NCBI GenBank assembly: GCA_946902985.2
Contig: OX336390.1
Location: 528,630,861 to 528,694,860, forward strand
Reading direction: 5' to 3'
Length of the DNA stretch: 64,000 bases
Source of the DNA: Meconema thalassinum
Taxonomy: Eukaryota > Arthropoda > Insecta > Orthoptera > Tettigoniidae
The translations under genes were made by a program, and so were the position numbers. Under the pieces are notes generated by a model, which was given only the letters and a program-made list of their open reading frames with translations, was not told the DNA's origin and did not search any database. This document shows positions 20,379 to 31,576 of this stretch, piece by piece (the stretch's first letter is position 1; every line of letters begins with the position of its first letter).

Positions 20379-20680
20379 AGTGTTAAGTTATGAATATCAA
20401 AATCTTCTGCCTGCAACTAGCAAATACATGAAACAATTTAGGAAACAAAACAATAGCACTACAAAAATAAAAATAAAATTAAAAAATGGTATTCATAAAC
20501 TAAAATAAATAAAATAGAAAACAAAATAAAAACAACTGTACAATTTATAACAAAAAAATATATATAAAATATATTATGAGTAAATAGTGTACATGTATTT
20601 AAAATAAAAAATATTGTATGGACACTGCTTGTACATTTTTAATTACTACCCACCTCTCTCCACTCCTAATACAAAATTAA

Positions 20681-21030
20681 CATGTAAAACACAAATTGGA
20701 AAATCCATGTTTCCATTTTGACAAAATAGAAAAAAAATCTTAAACTGAAATTTTAAAACTTTAAATGGGAATTTGGTAAATTGACAAATGTGTAAACAAC
20801 AAATTGGAAAATCCATGTTTCTATATCATGAAATTGAAAAACTTTAAACTGACATTTTAAAAACTAAATGGGAAATTGGAAAATTGACAAATGTGTAAAC
20901 AACAAAATGCAAAATCCATGTTTCCATATTATGACATTGAAAAACATAAAACTGACATTAAAAAAACTGAAAATGGGAAATTGGAAAATTGACAAAGGTG
21001 TAAACAACAAAATGAAAAAAAAAATACCCG
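20681..21030 (+). repeat. ~104-bp tandem repeat
   Basis: Just over three units, each with GTGTAAACAACAAATTGGAA-like starts (about 20,789, 20,892 and 20,996; a diverged first unit near 20,685) followed by a CCATGTTTCCAT-like stretch and A-rich sequence. It lies about 120 bp outside the right end of the palindrome. No gene. Confidence 0.82.
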
Positions 21031-21059
21031 GTTGGGGTAGTGATCATGTTGTACAGTAG

Positions 21060-21974
21060 CCTATGAGACTAGCATAAGGATAGTTGCATGTGCTCTTATA
21101 TACTTTGTGTGTATGTGCATTAGCCTTTGAATTAGCTTAAGTTAAGTTTGGTAAAGTTAGGTTTGGTGAGGTTAGGTATGAGACCTTGTAGTTTACTCTT
21201 TTCGGAAAATGTAAAATCTAAAATCACAAAATCTTAAATTTAAAATGTAAAATGCAAAAAAAAACTAAAATCTAAAATACAAAAAAATAAAAAATGTAAA
21301 ATGTAAAATCTAAAAAATGTAAAATGAAAAAATCAAAAATCTAAATTGTTAAAATGTAAAATGTTAAAATGTAAAATCTAAAATCTTTAAATGAGATTTC
21401 TGTGGGTTAGGTTAGGTTAGGATAGGTTAGGTTATAACTAAGTTTATTATTTGTGCTCTCCCATTTGCTCTTACTTCTTAGCTCCCACTTTTTTCTCCCC
21501 ACCTTTTTGCTTCCACTTTTTCTCCCACTTTTTTGCTCCCACTTTTTGCTCCCACCTTTTTGCTCCCACTTTTTGCTCCCACCTTTTTGCTCACACTTTT
21601 TGCTCTTTTTGCTCTTTTATTTGCTCCCACTTTGAAGTTAGGTTATGTTAGGTTTGGTTAGGTTAGGTTAGGTGTAGTTAGGTTAGGTTAGGTGTGGTTA
21701 GGTTATAACTAAGTTTATTATTTGTGCTCTTACATTTGCTCTCACGTTTCTGCTCACACTTTTAGCTCTCACTTTTTTTTTGCTCGCACTGTTAAGTTAG
21801 GTTAGGTTAGGTTAGATTATAACTTAGTTTATTATGTGTGCTCTCACATTTGCTCTCATATTTGCTCTGACTTTGAAGTTAGGTTAGGTTAGGTTAGGTT
21901 AGGTGCGGACATGTTTGGTTAGGTGAACTAAGGTTATGTTAGGTGAGGTTAAATGAAGTTGGGTTAGGCTGAAT
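21060..21974 (+). repeat. Low-complexity region with interspersed TTAGG runs
   Basis: Contains clusters of GGTTAGGTTAGGTTAGG (about 21,408-21,435, 21,642-21,707, 21,794-21,820 and 21,880-21,905), an A-rich AAAATGTAAAATCT-like tract (21,215-21,390) and a TTTTGCTCCCAC-like repeat (21,475-21,630). TTAGG is the usual insect telomere unit, but here the runs are short, interrupted and mixed with other repeats. The open frames are translations of these repeats. Confidence 0.75.
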
Positions 21975-22139
21975 GGCGGAGGTATGAATTAAACCCGCCT
22001 TTTCTCACTTTTGCCTCACAAGACTAAGTGTACCTCGTTTCATTCGTGAGACCAGAAATTAAATTTCCTGGCAGAGCCAGGAATCGAACCCGGGCCACCG
22101 CGGTGACATTCAAGATTACTAACCGCTACACCACAAAGT
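21975..22139 (-). mobile_element. tRNA-derived SINE
   Basis: On the minus strand a tRNA-like head has an A-box-like GTGGTGTAGCGGTTAGTAA and a B box GGTTCGATTCC (plus strand GGAATCGAACC near 22,080), followed by a tRNA-unrelated body. This is an RNA polymerase III promoter arrangement. The cloverleaf is not complete, so it is not called a tRNA gene. SINE limits are approximate. Confidence 0.7.
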
Positions 22140-22178
22140 GGACAATATAAGACTGGTCTTGATTGTATATGATCAGTC

Positions 22179-22236
<58 letters not shown>

Positions 22237-22252
22237 GTAATAATAATAATAA
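22179..22252 (+). repeat. (AAT)n microsatellite
   Basis: About 24 AAT/TAA units with one TAG interruption. The poly-Ile and poly-Leu open frames on the two strands are artefacts of this tract. Confidence 0.97.
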
Positions 22253-22311
22253 ATATTCCATTTGGCAACTACACAGCCGACCTGCCCTGTGACGTCATTG
22301 ACGGTCTCAGG

Positions 22312-22427
22312 GCGTGGCGGCCATCTTGCGCATTAGCCCCTGTGCCAGCTATGTGTGTCCCATCCATAAGAATAACAAAGAGCTGGTTGCGCGTGGCGGC
22401 CATCTTGCGCATTAGCCCCTGTGCCAG
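22312..22427 (+). repeat. 37-bp direct repeat pair
   Basis: The same 37-bp sequence, beginning GCGTGGCGGCCATCTTGCGC, is at 22312-22348 and 22391-22427, 79 bp apart. It is GC-rich against an AT-rich background. Confidence 0.9.
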
Positions 22428-22479
22428 AAACGCCTTATATTACCTATTAATAGGTGTTCAAGCGTTTTCCATAAATCCA

Positions 22480-25313
22480 ATTTAAGGGGCCCATGGGTGG
22501 GGGGTGAGATTCTGGTAAAAATAATTGAAAGCATATGTCCTGTCTGACTCACTCACTCATCACGCCCAGCGAAAACTATTAAAGTTGGAAACATGAAATT
22601 TTGGGAATATGTTCGCTGTATGTCGAAAACGACAACGAAGGAATGATTTTCGTTTATTTGAGTTATAAAGAGGTGTTAAGGGGGTAAACGTGCATTTCAT
22701 TGAATAACGATATCTCATGAGTTGTTTCTTTGGGGATGTGATATTCGGTATATAAACTAATCATTATAAATTATCAGACATATGTCTAAGGGTTTATCGA
22801 TGTGGTGTATATTATGTGGTGAAAGGGGTGAAAATTGGGGGTTGAGGGATTCTTAACGGAGCATGTATCTCTTAAACGACATAGGCGAGAAGTTTGAAAT
22901 TCAGCCGGAAGAAAACAGCTTTAAATATAAGTAAATAAGTGTTCGACCGTTTTTTCATAAATCCAATTTAAGGGGCCCTTGAAGAGGGGTGAAATTATGG
23001 GGAAAAACAGGAAAGAAAGTGCCCTAACTCAGTCACTCATCAAACTCAGGGGAGAAGAACAGCTCAAAAATAAGTAAATAGTTGTTCGACCGTTTTTTTA
23101 TAAATCCAATTTAAAGGGTTCATGAGAGGGGTGAAATTCTGAAAAATAAATGAAAGAAAATGTCCTGACTTACTCACTCACTCATCATAGCCCAGCCAAA
23201 ATTATTGAAGTTAGAAACATGAAATTTTGGGGATATGTTCGTTATATGTCAAAAAGCCCACTAAGGACGGATTTTTGGATATTCATGTTTTGAAGGGGTG
23301 TTAAGGGGGTTAAACTTGCATTCCATTGAATAACAACATCTCACGAGTTGTTTCATTTGGGGATGTGATATTCGGCATATAAACTAATCATTCAAAATAA
23401 GCAGTCATATGTCTAAGGGTTTATAGTAATGGTGAATATTATGAGGTGAAAGGGGTGAAAATTGGGGGTTGAAGGATTCTTAACGGATCATGTATCTCTT
23501 ATTCGACATAGGCGATAAGTTTGAAATTCAGCGGAAAAAACAGCTTAAAAATAAGTAAATAGGTGTTCGACCGTTTCTTCATAAATCCAATTTAAGGGGC
23601 CCATGGGGAGGAATGATTTCTGAAAAAAAAACAGATAAGAAAGGGTCCTAACTGATTGACTCACTTACTCACTCATCAAACTCAGGGGGAAAGACAGCTT
23701 TAAATAAGTAAATAGGTGTTGGACCGTTTTTATTTTCATAAATCCAATTTAAGGGGTTCATGGGGAGGGGTGAAATTGTCAAAAATAATTGAAAGAAAAT
23801 ATCCCGACTGACTCACTCACTCACTCATCATCGCCCGGCCAAAATTATTGAAGTTAGAAACATGAAATTTTGGGGAAATGTTCGTTGTATGTCGAAAACG
23901 TCCACAAAGGTAAGAGATTTGGATATTTAGGTTCTAAAGAGGTGTTATGGGGTAAACGTGCATTTCATTGAATAACAATATCTGACGAGTGGTTTCATTT
24001 GGGGAAGTGATACTTGGCTTATATACTGTTACGTGCCCCCCCCCCTAGTGGCACTTTTGTTAACTGGATTACGGTGGGTTGAAGCACAACACAGATTGTT
24101 CCTTTAAAGAAATAATTAACTTTATTGCGGCCAGAAAGATACACCACTCAACAGCAAATACAAGCAATTAGAACCTTACTCCAGTTTCCTCAAGTCTCTT
24201 CCTTGAGCGCTCTTGCCCCTTTCACTTAGTCATGCAGCTAATCCTCCACTAATGAGACCCGTGGAATACCTGCACCTCTTCCTTATGTACACAAACTACA
24301 GTTACTTACGATAACCAGCTACACGCTGCTTCGCTGTCCACAAGCTGGAGAAACAATGTCACTAGATTTCGTAACTCGCACGGCACTTCGCCACAATACC
24401 TCTGTCGCTCAGTGATATCACACTCGCTCAAAACATAGGCTGTCCCCTTAATGCTTCTCACTCCCTCGCTGTCAAGAGAATCGGTTTCACTAGGGGTTTC
24501 GTAAGTCACCACACTTCTGTCGCTCAGGATAAACGCTCGCACTAGCTCGAAACACACACACACTGCTTGACAGGTCGCTCTTATATAGCAGGCCAGTGAC
24601 TCAATAAATGCTTCTAGACCCATCCAGGGTTCACGGCTTCTCGAGGTTTCCATCGCTGGCTGGGTCACGAATATTCTGGACCATACCTTTGTCCTAGTAG
24701 TCCTGTTGCATAAGGCGCACGCAATACACTGAGGCAGAGCAGCCCAGCCCTGGGGCAGTTGTGACTCATGCGGCGAGCGATGAAACAAACTCACAGCCGT
24801 AACAATACTAATCATTAAAAATAAGCCGACACATATGTAATGGTTTTTCGATGTGGTGTATGTTATGAGGTGAAAGGGATGAAAAGTGGGGGTCGAAAGA
24901 TTCCTAACGAAGCGTGTATCTCTTAAACGACATAGGCGAGGAGTTTGAAACTCGGAGGAAATCAATCACCTTAAAAGTAAATAAATAAATAAATAAATAA
25001 TTAAAATAAATAGGTGTTCTACCGTTGTTTCATAAATCCAATTTAAGGGGCCTATGGGGAGGAGTGAAATTCTGGAAGAAAATCGTCCACTAAGGAAGGA
25101 TTTTTGGATGTTCACTCTCATCGACCAACCAAAACTATTAAAGTTAGAAGAATGATATTTTGGGGATATGTTTGTTGTGTGTCGAAAATGTCTACTAAGG
25201 TGGGATTTTTGGATATTCAGGTTCTAAAGGGGTGTTAACGGGGTTTAACCTGCATTTCGTTGAATAACAATATGACACGACTATGACGCGAGCGAAGCCG
25301 CGGGTACCTGCTG
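22480..25313 (+). mobile_element. Long noncoding repeat with ~630-bp internal units; possible Helitron-like 3' end
   Basis: Three to four diverged units, each with a (ACTC)n-rich CTGACTCACTCACTCATCA segment (about 22,545, 23,170 and 23,805, and a degraded one near 25,110), then GAAACATGAAATTTTGGG, then TTGAATAACAATATCTCACG, then CATAAATCCAATTTAAGGGG. It is interrupted by a solo LTR. The 3' end (25,284-25,314) has a CGCG..CGCG short hairpin followed by CTGG-T, which would fit a CTRR-type Helitron terminus, but no Rep/helicase or 5' TC end was recognised. Possibly a nonautonomous Helitron; uncertain. Confidence 0.45.
24027..24804 (-). mobile_element. Solo LTR of a Gypsy-type retrotransposon
   Basis: 778 bp starting TGTTACG and ending CGTAACA, flanked by a 4-bp target duplication ATAC (24023-24026 and 24805-24808). 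On the minus strand it has a TATA box (CTATATAAG near 24,590) and, further on, an AATAAA signal near 24,120, so it is oriented minus. The flanks belong to the ~630-bp repeat, which continues across it. No internal region remains, as after LTR-LTR recombination. Confidence 0.85.
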
Positions 25314-26359
25314 GTCTTATTATATTGGGCTAAAGTCGGGGGAGGAGCAATGATTTTTATTGTGCCTGGGTGTATTTTGTGGACGGATTCATTTTCGGAT
25401 GTTTCGGGCCGACTAGACTCGCTGTTTATCAATTATCGGTTTTGGGATGTTTGATATTATAGAATACGGGATTTATTGCGATTTATTACGTTTTGGGAAC
25501 AGGGATAAAAAAGACTGTATTATTACCTGAGTAGAAGCATTATTTCACTTTGGTTTGGGGTTATTGTGTTTATTTTAACTAGTATTGTTAAAAGTTTCAT
25601 ATGGTGGCTGTATAGAAAGGTACATATGAATCATAATTTTGCAGCCTGGAACTTGGCATATGAGTAAAAGTTAAGCAGTAATTGGACTTGTTTGTGTCAA
25701 GTCAAGAAATACCTGTGCTATTAATAGCGTGAACTCCAATTAACTTTCCGTAGGAAAAGTACTGAGTGACGTCAGAGCTAGCTCAGACGAATTACGATCG
25801 TCAAATGTTCGTATGTTGCCACGAATATCCGCTTGGAACGGGCGCTCACCAAATAGTTCCAGCTGGTCAGAGCGCAGTCCTGGGTGGAAGGATATTCATG
25901 CGCCTGTGTTTAAAATGGCGTGTTCAGGGTTCTGAAGTCGTCTTCTTCCTTATACAGCCAAGTCCATGTCTACTTGTGAATCAGGATCGTTGTTATAGCA
26001 AACCACAGGGCTCTTAGGGGCTATTGGTAGTTACATTGTATTCCATGGTTCGGTCCAAATACCATAGGCTGTTGGTAATGCTTTCATCACGCCCAAAAGG
26101 ATGATCACCGCTCATAAACATTTCATCATGAAGTCATGGGGAGAAGGGAGGAGTGAATCAGCAGTTTGAGAAGAAAAACGTGAAGTAACCAAGTCTCAAC
26201 GTGTGTAGAAGTTGCGTATAAACTACACGATTTGCAAATAATGAATAGGAGGTTGATGCCTAAAGTCTGTAATGACCGTAAAAGTGTTTGTTGCTCAAGG
26301 AGCGTAAATTAAGTGACCGAAGGTACTGTATCACTGTATGAAGTCTCCTGGTAGATGCT
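25314..26359. other. Unclassified noncoding stretch
   Basis: AT-rich and more ordinary-looking sequence with no frame that resembles a known protein and no clear repeat. The longest frame (25766-26017 plus) has no recognisable features. Confidence 0.4.
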
Positions 26360-27720
26360 GCTCTCATACATCAACAAGCTGGATTTGACCTGGAAAAGCA
26401 TGCTGTGGACAAGTTCTCAATCTGACACAGTATATAGACGACGAATATGAGCGGGAAAAAGTGACTGGTGTTGCATTTATAGACCTTAGAGGCAGCTTAT
26501 TATACCGTCAATCATAAGAGACTGGTGTATAAAGTGTGCCAAACCACAAGGGACTGCGGTTTAACAAAAATTGCTGAATGCATCCTACAAAATCGACGCT
26601 TCTACGTCTCTCTTCAAAATAAGAACACCCGTTGGAGAACTCAAAAGAATGGATTGCCTCATGGCAGTGTTCTTGCGCCATTGCTCTATAATATCTACAC
26701 AATCGACCAACCGATTCACGCCGAAGTCCAAGAGTTTATCTACGCTGATGACACAGCAGTGGCAGCACAGGGGAACACATTTGAAGAGGTTGAAGAAAAT
26801 CTGGCGAGATCTCTCGAAGAACTTGGTACATACTACGAGAACAATTATCTGAGACCCAACCCCAGCAAAACTCAAGTCAAGACTTTCATATACGTAACTA
26901 AGAAGCCAGCAGAAAGCTGCGTGTGGAATGGAGAGGAGCAGTCCTTGAACACTGTTTCACACCAAAGTACCTTGGTGTGAAACTGGACAGAACATTATCT
27001 TTTAAGCAACACTGTTAGAATACCAAACAAAAGGTGTGTGATAGGAATAATATTATCAGAAAATTAACAGGCACATCTTGGGGTGCACACCCTCATTTCC
27101 TACGCACATCTGCTCTGGCCCTCTGCCTCTCAGCTGCAGAATATGCATCCCTCGTATGGAGAAACTCTGCATATGCTAACAAGTAGATGTTGCTGTGAAC
27201 GAGACCAGTCGCATAATTACAGGGTGTCTGAGACAAACACCAATGGAAAAACTCTACCCTATCGCAGGAATCGCTCCTCCTCACGTAAGAAGGCAAATAG
27301 CTACAGAAGTTGAACGTTGGAAGCAATCAACCGATCCACGTCACCCCCTTTATGGTCATCAAATACATTCCGTTCGACTCAGGTCAAGGAAAAGTTTTTT
27401 CAGAACAACTGCTCCCATTGTTGATATGGCAGGAATACGAAGGCATGAACTGTGGGAACAACAAGTGCCTAATCCATCCCTGAGTCTAAAGAAAGAACCT
27501 TCTGCAGGTTTTCACCTTCGCTATCCCAATCTGGAAAACCCTCAACCGACTTCGCACAAGTGTTTCGAAATGCAAATCCAACCTTGTGAAGTGGGGCCAC
27601 GCATAAGGAGAAATAGTATGTGAGTGTGGTCTACCACACGATGAAGAGCACCTTCTGATTTGCCGGAATTTACCATCACCGAGCAGAAAAGAAGATGTTT
27701 TGCAGGCCAATGATAAAGTT
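26360..27720 (+). pseudogene. Jockey-like LINE reverse transcriptase fragment, 5'-truncated and disrupted
   Basis: The clearest frame (26525-26980) contains NGLPHGSVLAPLLYNIYT and the catalytic FIYADDTAVAAQ motif, followed by LRPNPSKTQVK, all typical of insect Jockey-superfamily RT. Just upstream, in interrupted frames, are the finger-domain residues resembling FIDLR. Further remnants downstream (27195-27623) match the C-terminal part with ETSRIITGCLRQTP and GIAPPHVRRQIA. Several stops and frameshifts; no active protein. The related fragment at 49228-50313 may belong to the same broad group. Confidence 0.75.
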
Positions 27721-27756
27721 GTTCTTGTAGCTGAACATTATTTTACAATGTATCTG

Positions 27757-28280
27757 GATACGGAAATATGATATACAGGTGTATAATATGAAGTGTATTG
27801 AAGGGTATTTTTTCTTGTGTTGTACATTTTGTATATATGTGGAGAACAGCCAATAGATCGTTTCTTTAAAATTCTTGTGTGTTTATTCCTGTCTTGCTTG
27901 ATCCTGGTAGCGCTAACAGAACGCATGAACAGTATAATGTCCCACATCTGGGATAGGGGGTCTCAATGTCGGGAAACAATTATTTATTTTATTTTATTCA
28001 GGAAGATCCATATGATCAACCTTGGCGCCCAGTCAAAGTCGGGATATAAATGTTAAATTCACTTGTGGCCTGTAGTTCAATGCAGTAAATTATGTAGGCT
28101 TGTTTTCAGACGGGTATTTAAGTTAAATCAACTCTAGCGTGGAAATGTGAGTGTTTCACTACAATCATAAGTTATAAGAACATACACCACAATAACACGG
28201 AAATTTGATATACAGGTATATATACTATATAAAGTGTATTGAAGGGTATTTTTCTTGTGTTGTATATTGTGTACAAATTC
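27757..28280 (+). repeat. Imperfect ~85-bp direct repeats 440 bp apart
   Basis: 27,757-27,842 and 28,197-28,280 share GATATACAGGT, GTGTATTGAAGGGTATTTTT and TTCTTGTGTTGTA in order with a few indels. A CTTGGCGCCCAG motif (28,021) lies between. They could be remnants of a small LTR-flanked or tandem structure; unresolved. Confidence 0.65.
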
Positions 28281-28363
28281 GACACACTTATCCAAGTGCA
28301 GGGGGTCAAATAGACTGTGATGATGTGAAACTGCAACAATTTAGTTATTAGACTAGAGTTAAG

Positions 28364-31300
28364 ATGGCGGCAAGTGATAGACCTCGTGTTTCAGTGGCTC
28401 TGACATATTACTGTGTTTTAGTGGTGTATTGCCTGTTCAAGTGTGCTATATGGTGTGCAGATGTGTCGGAAGTCATTTCCGACCGTAGTGATGTGTCGTG
28501 TGATCGGGAAGTTCGGTGGTGCTGTGCAGAGAGACACTTTATATTCTCTACCGCGGCGGCTTGAGGTCTCCCAGTTCTGCGCCCTGCCCCCGCCATACCT
28601 CATGGACCGGTACAGCGTTGCCGTGCTTCCTCCAGAGCGGTTTGCTTGACACTGCTACTGTTATCAGGTGACATACATCTAAACCCAGGCCCTCTTAACC
28701 TCTTTTATCAAAACGCACAGAGCATCAAAAACAAACTATCAGACATTTTATCAAATGTAACGGAAGTTAATCAATTTGATATCCTCTGCCTCTCAGAAAC
28801 ATGGTTGTCAGACTTCGTGTCATGTGGGAACTTCCGTTTTCGTCTGAATTAAATGTCTTTCGGCGCGATAGGGCTTCAAGGGGTGGTGGAGTTGCAATCG
28901 CAGTTCATAACAAATTAAAGGCAAAACATCGGCCTGATTTAGAAACTTGAGATTAATATCCCAAAAAGGAAGAATTTACTCGTAGGCTGCTTCTACAGTC
29001 CACCTATCAGCAAAATTGACACCTTAGAAGAATGCTTCAACTCTACTGTTCTTGCCCTCAACCAAGAAAATGAAATAATGTTAGTAGGTGATTTTAACTC
29101 CCATATCTCCTGGACATCAATAGACAACGGTACCATACACTCTCCCCCAATAGATACTTTCATCTTATCAAATTTTATAAACGGTCTACATCTGAAACAG
29201 TTCAACCTGCACCCAACAAGGAAATTCGAAACACTGGACCTCATATTTTCAACCCTACGTAATGTCACTGTGACCGTTGGAAGAAATATCCTGAACACCG
29301 ATCATAGCTCAATAGAAGCTACCCTCCCCGTCCCAGCCAGCAGACATAAAAACTGCCCACCCGCCGAGAAGAAAGCTTTCCCTCTTTGGAGAAAAGTCGA
29401 CTGGCAAGCTGTCAATCAGGATTTACAATCTCTGCCCTGGTGCCTCCTAACAGCTGAGAGAGACGTAAATAGCGCTGTGACCTTGTTTGAGGATTTACTC
29501 TACTCGGCTATTAAACAACACGTTCCTTTCTCCCTAACCAAATCCAACAAATATCCGCACTGGCATAGTCAAAACACCAAACTTCTTCTCCAAAATAAAA
29601 CTCGTGCATGGTCGCTCTGGAAATCAGTTGCTAATCATCATACACGCAATGTATTTATTCACCTACGGAAAATATCAAGAGTTCATATAACAGAAGATTA
29701 CAACCGCTACATTTCTTTCATAACAGGAAATCTCCAGAATAACCCGAAGAAGTTCTGGACACTTATATCATCCCGTAGAAAGACTCCTAGAATTCCACTT
29801 AACCTAAACCTCCATAATGAAGAAATCCCATTTGATCGAGGTCCACACATTTCAATGAATATTTTCACTCAACCTTTTCAGTTCCCGTACCAATCCCCAG
29901 TCCCCCTCAACTTACTAGCGTCTGTTCTGATTCATTGTCTCAAATTTCAACGACCCCCGATGAAATCCAAAATATTTTAGAAAGTCTGCCCACAAATCGA
30001 TCTGCTGGACCATCAGACATAAGCCCTATATTCCTGAAAAACACCTCTGCATCTCTCAGCATCCCCTTGTCCATAATACTCAACTGGTGCATGACTTCCG
30101 GCACTTTTACTGACTCATGGAAGAGAGCTGATGTCACTCCTGTCTTTAAATCAGGCAGCAAGCACGAAATTTCCTCGTACAGACCTATATCTATCGTCCC
30201 TATACTCTCCTCAGTCTTCGAAAGAATAATACATTGCCGTCTCCTCACTTTCACCAAACCATACCTCTCAGAAGAACAACATGGCTTCGTCCCTGGAAAA
30301 TCGTTTAACAAATCTGACTGTTCTGAACCATCACATAATTTCTGCATTAGATCAAAAATCTCAGCTAGATGTAATCTACGTTGACCTGGCCAAAGCATTT
30401 GATTCCGTGAACCATTTCCTTCTCCTCCACAAGCTTGCTTCACGATACAACGTACATGGATCCTTCCTATCCCTAATACAAAGCTTCCTGTCCAATAGGC
30501 AACAACGGGTAGTGCTTCCAGGGTCTGTATCATCCTGGCTCCCAGTCTTATCAGGAGTAACTCAGGGCAGTATCCTGGGACCCCTTCTCTTCGTGCTGTA
30601 TATGGATGATATAAACACATGCGTGCAAAATTCTCCGTGTTCCCTTCTTCTGTACGCTGATGACCTCAAGATATTCAGAGAAATTTCCAGTTCCGACGAC
30701 CACGCTGAGCTCCAGGAAGCAGTGAATGCATGTACTGATTGGTTCAACAAATGGAGGTTATCTCCAAATCCCAAAAAGTGCTTCAAAGTTTCTTTCTCAC
30801 TACTGAAATCTGGAAATCAAGCGGACTATAAAATATGTGGAAATAAATTGGATACGGTTTCTCAGGTAAGAGATTTAGGTATTATCCACGATGATAAATT
30901 GACATTCTCTCCCCACATTGACCATATCAAATCTCGCGCAATGCGCAGTCTCGGCATTCTATACAGATTCACAGAAATTAAAGACCTCACTGCACTTAAA
31001 TTATACTTCACCACATATGTTCTCCCTATCCTAGATTTCTCTTCCCCAATTTGGTCTACTTCGGCTATAACCAATATTTCTAAATGGAACAGTGTCTATA
31101 GTTTCTTCATATCAATAGTCAAAGCTCGCAATCCTTCGCTAAGGCAGTTTGCCAAATCCGACATTCTAAATCAGCTCAATATACTCGACCTGAGAAGCCG
31201 CTTACAATTTACTGACCTGTGTTTCCTACATAAAGTTATGAATGGTTACACAAAATGTAACATGCTCTTAACCTACTTCCCACTCCATGTTCCCTCCCGT

Positions 31301-31576
31301 TCAAAACGTCAGAACCATTTACACCACGACTTGAAGTACAGAAGCGCTCTATATTCCACCGTCTACCTACCCTTAGTAACTCCCTTCCAAATATTGACAT
31401 ATTCTCTCCCTATAGAACATTCAAACATAACATTAGAAGATCCCTTTCATCCTCGATTCCTACCCCCTCACCCTCCTAATCACCCACTACCCCAATCACT
31501 CCCTGCATTTTTCCCGAGACTTGTCCCTTGCTGCCATCACTGCCATTGTTATTGTTATTGTTGTTATTATTGTTAA
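28364..31576 (+). pseudogene. CR1-like LINE ORF2 (2A-like leader, AP endonuclease, reverse transcriptase), disrupted
   Basis: Starts with ATG 28364 and a hydrophobic N-terminus (YYCVLVVYCLFKC), then an in-frame stop at 28,562 and, in the same frame, a 2A-like motif at 28649-28693. The endonuclease shows FYQNAQSIKNKL and LCLSETWLS early and LVGDFNSH near 29,085 and TDHSS near 29,300. RT includes SYRPISIVPILSSVFERI (30,170), QHGFVPGKS, VDLAKAFDSVNH (30,380), GVTQGSILGPLLF and LLYADDLKIF (30,650-30,675), then PNPKKC. Frameshifts near 28,850-29,050, 29,935 and 30,300 interrupt it; 30281-31576 is the longest open part. Function lost. Confidence 0.82.
28649..28693 (+). other. 2A-like (ribosome-skipping type) motif in the LINE ORF2
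   Basis: Encodes TLLLLSGDIHLNPGP. The known 2A pattern is D-(V/I)-E-x-N-P-G-P, with release between G and P; here H replaces E, a variant often seen in CR1-type LINEs. It sits between the hydrophobic N-terminus and the endonuclease. Whether this variant skips is not known from sequence. Confidence 0.65.

Larger units (their letters stand above)
6180..20557. mobile_element. ~14.4-kb imperfect palindrome carrying a type-B DNA polymerase gene in each arm
   Basis: The segment reads nearly the same on both strands about an axis at about 13,889. Matching landmarks pair in reverse across the axis: TTTTTTGTTATAAATTG at 6180 with its complement ending near 20557; the polymerase start at about 11,400 with 15,588; the CGCTAGATAGCGGAAAC-type stretch near 12,165 with 14,830; the core repeats on either side of 13,889. 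The arms look about 90-97% identical by eye outside private insertions (Tc1-like 6949-8413 in the left, foldback 17416-18582 in the right, and about 0.6 kb near 12,235-12,880 seen only in the left). I see no target duplication at the outer ends and no integrase, capsid or other Polinton gene. It could be a foldback-type mobile unit, a fused head-to-head replicon, or a segmental inverted duplication of a PolB element. Confidence 0.88.

Noticed and set aside
6180..20557. Palindrome as a sequencing or assembly artefact (read-through of a missed adapter)
   Set aside because: The arms carry different insertions (Tc1-like left, foldback right), different point lesions and different repeat counts, which an artefact of one template would not produce.
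6180..20557. Calling the palindrome a Polinton/Maverick element
   Set aside because: Only PolB was found; no integrase, capsid, ATPase, protease, or usual 6-bp target duplication was seen.
22040..22485. Poly-Leu and poly-Ile open frames
   Set aside because: They are translations of the (AAT)n microsatellite.
24306..24965. 219-codon minus-strand open frame
   Set aside because: It lies across the solo LTR and the flanking repeat and has no protein-family features.
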